Shown in pieces: positions 30,738 to 32,228 of a stretch of 32,228 bases of DNA; within the stretch, counting starts at the first letter, position 1, and every line of letters starts with the position of its first letter. Both the position numbers and the translations under genes were made by a program. Origin of the DNA: Alphaproteobacteria bacterium (lineage in GTDB: Bacteria > Pseudomonadota > Alphaproteobacteria > Bin95); assembly GCA_022826185.1 (NCBI GenBank), contig JAJDVH010000258.1:1-32228 (forward strand). Reading direction: 5' to 3'. The notes beneath the pieces were generated by a model that saw nothing but the letters and a program-made list of their open reading frames with translations, had not been told where the DNA came from and made no database searches.

Positions 30738-31681
30738 CCCTGGCGCTGCTTTCCGACCTCGGCGGCACGAATATCCGTTTCGCCCTGAGCCGGGACGGCG
30801 GACCGCCCGAAGCTCCGGACGCGCTTGCGGCAGACGATCATCCATCGTTCGAGGACGCCGCGCGGCGCTATCTCGGCGAAACCCCGGTCAACCTTGCGGC
30901 GGTCGCGGTGGCCGGGCCGGTGGCGGACGGCCGCGCCGTGATGACCAACCGCGACTGGACCATAGACGCGGCCTCCATCGCCGACGCCCTCGGGGTCGAA
31001 CGGGTCCGCCTCGTGAACGATTTCGAAGCCCAGGCGCTGTCCCTGCCATGTCTCACGGAAAGCGACCTTTCGCCAGTAAGCAACGGCTTTGCGCCCGATG
31101 CGCTCGCTCCCAAGGTCGTGCTCGGTCCCGGCACCGGGTTCGGCGCCGCCGCCCTGCTGCCCGAACCGGGCGGCGGCTGGCGGGCCGTCTGCGGCGAAGC
31201 CGGACACATGACGCTCGCGGCGGCGAACGAAACCGAGACGATGCTGCTGGCGGAACTTCGCCAGGAGTTCGGCCATGTTTCGGTCGAACGGCTTGTGTCC
31301 GGCTCGGGGCTGGCGCTGCTTTACCGCGTCCTTTCCGGAAAGCGCAGTCCCGCGCCCGCGCCCGAAGAGGTTACCGCGCGCGCCGCGGCCGGCGAGCCGC
31401 TCGCCATGGCGGCCATCGGCCATTTCAGCCGCTTTCTCGCGACGGCGGCCTCCGACCTCGCGCTCGTCTTCGCCGCGAGCGGAGGCGTGTACCTCTCCGG
31501 CGGGATCCTGCCCCGCCTCGGCGCGTGTTTCGACCGCGCAGCCTATATGGCCCGCTTCACGGACAAGGGCCGGTTCCGGGACTTTCTCCGCGCCATACCG
31601 AGCGCATTGGTGACACACCCCGCGCCGGCCCTGGTCGGGCTGGCCGCGGCCGCCTTCCAGCGGCCGGGACCAGGCCCGTAA
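30734..31681 (+). CDS. glk: Glucokinase (Glk family)
   Basis: This 315-aa bacterial glucokinase of the PF02685 type phosphorylates glucose with ATP. It has SDLGGTNIRFAL at 7-18 (phosphate 1), the catalytic Asp in NDFEAQA (D96), GPGTGFG (131-137) and GEAGHMTLA (154-162), with the C-terminal SGGVYLSGGILPRL adenosine motif. GTG 30734 overlaps the otsA stop by four bases. An upstream in-frame ATG at 30689 lies inside otsA and is less likely. In this operon it would recapture the glucose released by GH15 as glucose 6-phosphate, the acceptor used by OtsA. Confidence 0.93.
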   Translation: MTLALLSDLGGTNIRFALSRDGGPPEAPDALAADDHPSFEDAARRYLGETPVNLAAVAVAGPVADGRAVMTNRDWTIDAASIADALGVERVRLVNDFEAQALSLPCLTESDLSPVSNGFAPDALAPKVVLGPGTGFGAAALLPEPGGGWRAVCGEAGHMTLAAANETETMLLAELRQEFGHVSVERLVSGSGLALLYRVLSGKRSPAPAPEEVTARAAAGEPLAMAAIGHFSRFLATAASDLALVFAASGGVYLSGGILPRLGACFDRAAYMARFTDKGRFRDFLRAIPSALVTHPAPALVGLAAAAFQRPGPGP

Positions 31682-31687
31682 ATCCGG

Positions 31688-32228
31688 TCAGATCGGGTCC
31701 CAGTTGAAGACGTCGCCCGAACGCTCGTTGGGCGTGAACGCCGCCGCGAGCGCCGGCATGGCGTGTTCGTGGATATCGGCCGGCGACCAGCCCTCGCTGC
31801 GGTGCACGGAGCGAACCGGGCGGTTCTGGTTGAACAGGATCTGCTCGTTCATGCGGCTGCCGAAGATCTGGCCGGTGACGCCGCTTGCAAGGTCGGAGAG
31901 CAGATAGACCACCATCGGCGCAATCTGCGCGGGCGTCATCTGCTTGATCTTGGCGAGCCGCGCCTCCTGCTCCGGCGTATTCGACGGGATCGTCCCGATC
32001 ATGCGCGTCCAGGCGAAAGGCGACATGCAGTTGGAGCGCACATTGAAGCGCTGCATGTCGAGCGCGATCGACTTCGACAGCCCCACGATCCCCATCTTCG
32101 CCGCCGCATAGTTCGCCTGGCCGAAATTGCCGATCAGCCCCGAGGTCGAGGTGAAATGCACCATCGCCCCCGATTCCTGCGCCCGGAAATGGTCCGCCGC
32201 ATTGCGCGCCACATTGAACGAGCCCTTG
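31688..32228 (-). CDS. SDR family oxidoreductase (5' end outside the window)
   Basis: A partial short-chain dehydrogenase/reductase. About 180 C-terminal residues are visible and the N-terminal Rossmann glycine motif is beyond the window edge. The catalytic Ser lies in FTSTSGLIG, followed by Y-x-x-x-K in NYAAAKMG. After that come RSNCMSPFAWTRM and VVYLLSDLASGVTGQIFG, typical of the 3-oxoacyl/3-hydroxyacyl dehydrogenase-like branch (HSD17B4-like). The C-terminal extension after the SDR core, ending VFNWDPI, is also found in that branch. It converges on glk with 6 bp between stops. The substrate is probably an acyl-CoA, which is an inference. Confidence 0.87.
   Translation of the reverse strand, partial: KGSFNVARNAADHFRAQESGAMVHFTSTSGLIGNFGQANYAAAKMGIVGLSKSIALDMQRFNVRSNCMSPFAWTRMIGTIPSNTPEQEARLAKIKQMTPAQIAPMVVYLLSDLASGVTGQIFGSRMNEQILFNQNRPVRSVHRSEGWSPADIHEHAMPALAAAFTPNERSGDVFNWDPI

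Overview
This is a GC-rich window, mostly close to 70% GC by eye, from an alphaproteobacterial chromosome, probably of the Rhodospirillales/Kiloniellales type. The assignment is inferred from gene content and order: a DUF502 membrane protein, an ELM1-family protein, a long-chain polyprenyl diphosphate synthase divergent from a DUF2007-methyltransferase pair, a cysteine-free L31, and dispersed palindromic repeats of the kind common in that class. Most genes are metabolic and intact. I see no rRNA, tRNA, phage, CRISPR array or transposase.

Layout. 174-3579 (+): an AstE/AspA-type amidohydrolase, DUF502 protein and inositol-monophosphatase-family enzyme overlap as an operon, followed by a 3-hydroxyisobutyrate-dehydrogenase-type oxidoreductase. 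3584-5625 (-): cysteine desulfurase, ISC-type [2Fe-2S] ferredoxin and TenA. 5744-6391 (+): alpha/beta hydrolase copy 1. 6400-6620: palindromic repeat element. 6618-7625 (-): polyprenyl diphosphate synthase, divergent from DUF2007 protein, TrmN6-like methyltransferase, RidA, ELM1-like protein and TauD-type dioxygenase (7702-11310, +). 11310-11505: second palindromic element. 11475-15315 (-): an SbcD-like nuclease and SbcC/YhaN-like ATPase. 15343-19071: a membrane LytTR regulator diverges from a DUF2141 protein, a Tat-leader hydrolase copy 2 and a Tat-leader carotenoid oxygenase. 19132-19628: tiny tail-anchored coiled-coil proteins and their debris. 19705-23503: SRPBCC protein, omega-amino acid transaminase, and an MsbA-like ABC exporter. 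23854-25635: glycosyltransferase family 25 and a lower-GC FkbM methyltransferase, probably acquired. 25694-31681 (+): rpmE, N-formylglutamate amidohydrolase, otsB, GH15 hydrolase, otsA and glucokinase. 31688-end (-): a partial SDR oxidoreductase.

Genes that work together. otsA, otsB, GH15 and glk could form a closed trehalose synthesis, hydrolysis and glucose re-phosphorylation loop in one translationally coupled operon. The nuclease/ATPase pair forms an Mre11-Rad50-like complex. Cysteine desulfurase and ferredoxin are standard Fe-S assembly partners.

The most interesting part is 16180-19630, where the DNA records recent rearrangement. The hydrolase at 5744 has a near-identical second copy at 16811 fused in frame to a Tat signal peptide that is also present, identical over 70 bp, on the downstream carotenoid oxygenase. 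The leader of the oxygenase gene looks like a scar from deletion of a second DUF2141 gene, and it carries an 11-C homopolymer. The two hydrolase copies show near-identical blocks between diverged blocks, which suggests gene conversion. Two different palindromic repeat elements end exactly where a neighbouring gene stops and supply its stop codon.
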